The notes under the pieces are model-generated. The model was given only the letters and a program-made list of their open reading frames with translations, had not been told where the DNA came from and did no database searches. From Rikenellaceae bacterium (GTDB lineage: Bacteria; Bacteroidota; Bacteroidia; Bacteroidales; Rikenellaceae), in the NCBI GenBank assembly GCA_015059785.1, contig SUZS01000007.1, positions 1 through 64,000 of the forward strand: DNA of 64,000 nucleotides. The letters are read 5' to 3'. Within the stretch, counting starts at the first letter, position 1, and every line of letters begins with the position of its first letter. Positions 61,900 through 64,000 of the stretch are shown piece by piece. Made by a program: the position numbers and the translations under genes.

Positions 61900-63237
61900 A
61901 TGAGAATCGTAATTTCGGGCGTTGAGGAGATGGGCAACCACCTTGCCAAGATGCTTAGTGGTAATGGACACGACATAACTGTTATAGATCAGGACCCCAA
62001 GCTGTTGGATGAGCTTGGTACGCTGGCTGATGTGATTACTATTGAGGGTGACGCGACTACTTTTGCTGTGTTGCGTAAGGCTTCGGTGCGTAAGTGCGAC
62101 CTGTTTATTGCCATTGACTCTGTAGAGAACGACAATGTACTGTCGGCGATTATGGCAAAGCAGCTGGGTGCTAAGAAGAGTATTGCCCGTATTGATAATA
62201 ACGAGTACCTTGAGCCGAACAATAAGGAGATGTTTATTGATATGGGTATTGACTACCTTCTCTATCCCGAGCGCATTGCTGCTGAGGAGGTTATCAACCT
62301 TCTGGGTCACTCTTCAACAACTGAGTTTGTTGACTTCTCGGGTGGTAAGCTCTCGCTTGTTGTGTTCCGCCTTGAGCCAAACTCGTCGCTCGTTGGTGCG
62401 CCAATAGCTGGTTTTGACGAGGAGCAGGTGCTAAGTTATCGTACGGTGGCTATTATGCGTGATGGGGATACTATTATTCCTAAGTCGTCGGATGCCTATA
62501 TGGTGGGCGATATGGTCTACGCAATCTCTCGTCACGATGCTGTTGCGGAGGTTATGGCTCTGTCGGGCAAGAGTAGCGTGGATATCAACAATATGATGAT
62601 TCTGGGCGGCTCGCGCATAGGTGTTCAGATTGCCAAGGAGTTGCAGGATCAGGTCAATATTAAGCTTATTGACTACAATGCCGATAAGGCATATCGCCTT
62701 GCCGAGATGCTTGAGCGCACGCTTATTATCCACCAAGATGGTCGCGATACGGATGCTATGTTGGAGGAGGGGCTGGCAAATATGGATGCCTTTGTGGCTG
62801 TTACGGGTCGCAGTGAGACCAACATCCTTACCGCTATGCTCGCTAAGCGTATGGGCGTTAAGCGAGTTATTGCCGAGGTGGAGAATATGAACTATATTAA
62901 CATTGCCGACTCGGTAGGTGTAGATACTATTATCAATAAGAAGATTGTCACTGCATCAAACATCTTCCGCTTTACAATGTCTACAGATGTACTTGCTATT
63001 AAGTGCCTTACGGGTAGCGATGCGGAGGTACTCGAGTTTATCGTAAAGCCAAACTCCCCTGCCACAAAGTCTACTATCGGACAGATGGGCCTTCCAGAGG
63101 ATGTTATTATCGGCGGTGTGGTGCGTGGAGATAAGGTCTTTATTGCAACAAGTGCTATGCAGATAAATGCCTACGATAGGGTTGTAGTCTTTGCAATGCC
63201 GTCGGCAATTAGCGAGATTGGTTACTATTTTAATTAG
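61900..63237 (+). CDS. trkA: TrkA potassium-uptake regulator
   Basis: Cytoplasmic NAD(H)-binding gate of the Trk K+ transporter. The 445-residue protein has two RCK_N Rossmann units (MRIVISGVEEMGNHLAKML and MILGGSRIGVQIAKEL) each followed by an RCK_C domain (about 140-220 and 365-445). The trkH membrane partner is not in the window. RCK_C domains can bind c-di-AMP. Confidence 0.95.
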   Translation: MRIVISGVEEMGNHLAKMLSGNGHDITVIDQDPKLLDELGTLADVITIEGDATTFAVLRKASVRKCDLFIAIDSVENDNVLSAIMAKQLGAKKSIARIDNNEYLEPNNKEMFIDMGIDYLLYPERIAAEEVINLLGHSSTTEFVDFSGGKLSLVVFRLEPNSSLVGAPIAGFDEEQVLSYRTVAIMRDGDTIIPKSSDAYMVGDMVYAISRHDAVAEVMALSGKSSVDINNMMILGGSRIGVQIAKELQDQVNIKLIDYNADKAYRLAEMLERTLIIHQDGRDTDAMLEEGLANMDAFVAVTGRSETNILTAMLAKRMGVKRVIAEVENMNYINIADSVGVDTIINKKIVTASNIFRFTMSTDVLAIKCLTGSDAEVLEFIVKPNSPATKSTIGQMGLPEDVIIGGVVRGDKVFIATSAMQINAYDRVVVFAMPSAISEIGYYFN

Positions 63238-63255
63238 AATAAAAGTTTAGCAGAT

Positions 63256-63891
63256 ATGTATATAGCAATCGCAGGAAATATCGGTAGTGGTAAGACAACC
63301 CTCACCGAGATACTTACAAAGCACTACGGTGCAAAGGCATACTATGAGGATGTGGATAATCCCTATATTTCAGACTTCTACGAGGATATGAATCGCTGGG
63401 CGTTCCAGTTTCAGGTGCACTTCCTCGCAAGCCGTATTCGTCAGACGATAGATATGCTCTCGGATGGCTCTCAGAATGTCTTTCAGGATAGAACTATCTA
63501 TGAGGATGCCCACATTTTTGCGGGTAACCTCCACCAGATGGGGCTTATGTCGGGTCGTGACTTTGGTACTTATATGAAGATTTTTGATATCTCAACGGAC
63601 CTTATTCCAAAGCCAGACTTGCTGATTTACCTCAAGTCGAGCATTGATACCCTTGTGCGTCAAATTCGTAAGCGAGGCAGGGAGTATGAGCAGAATATTG
63701 ATATTGACTACCTCAGACGACTCAACGAACGCTATGACGAGTGGGTAAGCAACTATGAGGGCGAGGTGTTTATTATTGATAAGGACAATAGTGACTTTGT
63801 AGAGAATATCAAGGTGCTTGACTCGCTCTATGCGCGCCTTGATGAGATTCACGCCGAGCACCCAGCGGTGCGTCAGGCAAGCCTGTTTTAA
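63256..63891 (+). CDS. Deoxynucleoside kinase
   Basis: A 211-residue dNK-family kinase: P-loop AGNIGSGKTTL (6-16), YEDVDNPYISDFYED, QDRTIYEDAHIF with the DRS-like motif and YLKSSIDTLVRQIRKRGREYE near the C-terminus (lid). Phosphorylates deoxynucleosides for salvage; specificity is not decided from sequence. It lies 18 nt after trkA. Confidence 0.9.
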   Translation: MYIAIAGNIGSGKTTLTEILTKHYGAKAYYEDVDNPYISDFYEDMNRWAFQFQVHFLASRIRQTIDMLSDGSQNVFQDRTIYEDAHIFAGNLHQMGLMSGRDFGTYMKIFDISTDLIPKPDLLIYLKSSIDTLVRQIRKRGREYEQNIDIDYLRRLNERYDEWVSNYEGEVFIIDKDNSDFVENIKVLDSLYARLDEIHAEHPAVRQASLF

Positions 63892-63907
63892 CTTAAAGAG
63901 CTTAATT

Positions 63908-64000
63908 ATGTTGCCACTGCCGCAATCGTTTGTAGAGAGTATGCGCAATCAGCTTGGCGAGGATGCCGAGCGACTGATTGAGGCTCTTGATTGTGAGTCT
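63908..64000 (+). CDS. Start of an RsmF/NOP2-type rRNA methyltransferase (partial)
   Basis: Thirty-one codons from an ATG 16 nt after the kinase stop encode MLPLPQSFVESMRNQLGEDA and continue off the right edge. The opening LP-x-x-F-x-x-x-M-x-x-x-LG resembles the N-terminus of RsmB/RsmF-like cytosine-5 rRNA methyltransferases in Bacteroidetes. The catalytic part is outside the window. Confidence 0.55.
   Translation, partial: MLPLPQSFVESMRNQLGEDAERLIEALDCES

Overview
The window looks like chromosomal DNA of a Bacteroidales bacterium, possibly close to Alistipes/Rikenellaceae (the genus is inference). Genes lack Shine-Dalgarno sites. Many are preceded by the Bacteroidetes-type promoter, a TTG/TTTG -33 box, 19-21 nt, then TAnnTTTG. 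The gene set includes DUF4270, DUF4251, DUF1573, type III glutamine synthetase, a one-domain glycogen synthase and NfnAB-like subunits. Nothing looks like a prophage, plasmid or complete insertion sequence; the accessory parts are a CRISPR-Cas locus and a rich set of structured intergenic repeats.

Layout. 1-10 kb: pyrH, a TlpA-like thioredoxin, frr, then asd, a class A penicillin-binding protein, a metalloprotease-like/propeller/outer-membrane barrel protein, a secreted unknown and a SUI1/YciH factor on the minus strand. 10-18.8 kb: a lone DUF4435 (TOPRIM-like) protein, small membrane or secreted proteins, a K+/H+ antiporter, two tandem S1/P1 nucleases, deoD, ung, a CBM9-like protein and a sugar-kinase-like protein. 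18.8-24.8 kb: a complete type II-C CRISPR-Cas system (12 identical 47-bp repeats, 11 spacers, cas2, cas1, cas9, tracrRNA). 24.8-38 kb: FAD oxidoreductase, RtcB, DUF4251, Gfo/Idh oxidoreductase with TatA, then uppP-truB-queA-glycogen synthase-DUF4270 and topA, and a C1 peptidase. 39-51 kb: repeat-rich gap, glutamine synthetase III, methyltransferase, CvfB-like protein, TauE/SafE permease, uvrA, a secreted unknown and glgB. 51-64 kb: diadenylate cyclase, OmpH-like lipoprotein, ispE, an EEP phosphatase, an LRR_5 protein, NfnAB-like subunits, DUF1573, tRNA-Asn and tRNA-Val, TrkA, a deoxynucleoside kinase and the start of an RsmF/NOP2-like rRNA methyltransferase.

The CRISPR locus is self-consistent. 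The tracrRNA anti-repeat is a perfect 22-nt complement of the repeat 5' half, it has its own promoter overlapping the divergent cas9 promoter, and every repeat carries a TTG-N19-TATCTTTG promoter, so each spacer can be transcribed independently.

The least explained feature is non-coding. Two families of structured elements sit directly at stop codons. Family P (five copies plus broken right ends) begins on or within 4 nt of the stop of plus-strand genes and folds into nested palindromes with a constant apical loop but changing stems. Family R (two long copies, fragments elsewhere) begins just after the stop of minus-strand genes with GCTACGCAG and keeps its linkers constant while seven helices change sequence on both sides. 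In two convergent intergenic regions P and R occur together as a composite of about 460 bp. This covariation suggests conserved folding as RNA or single-stranded DNA, and I cannot assign it to a described family.
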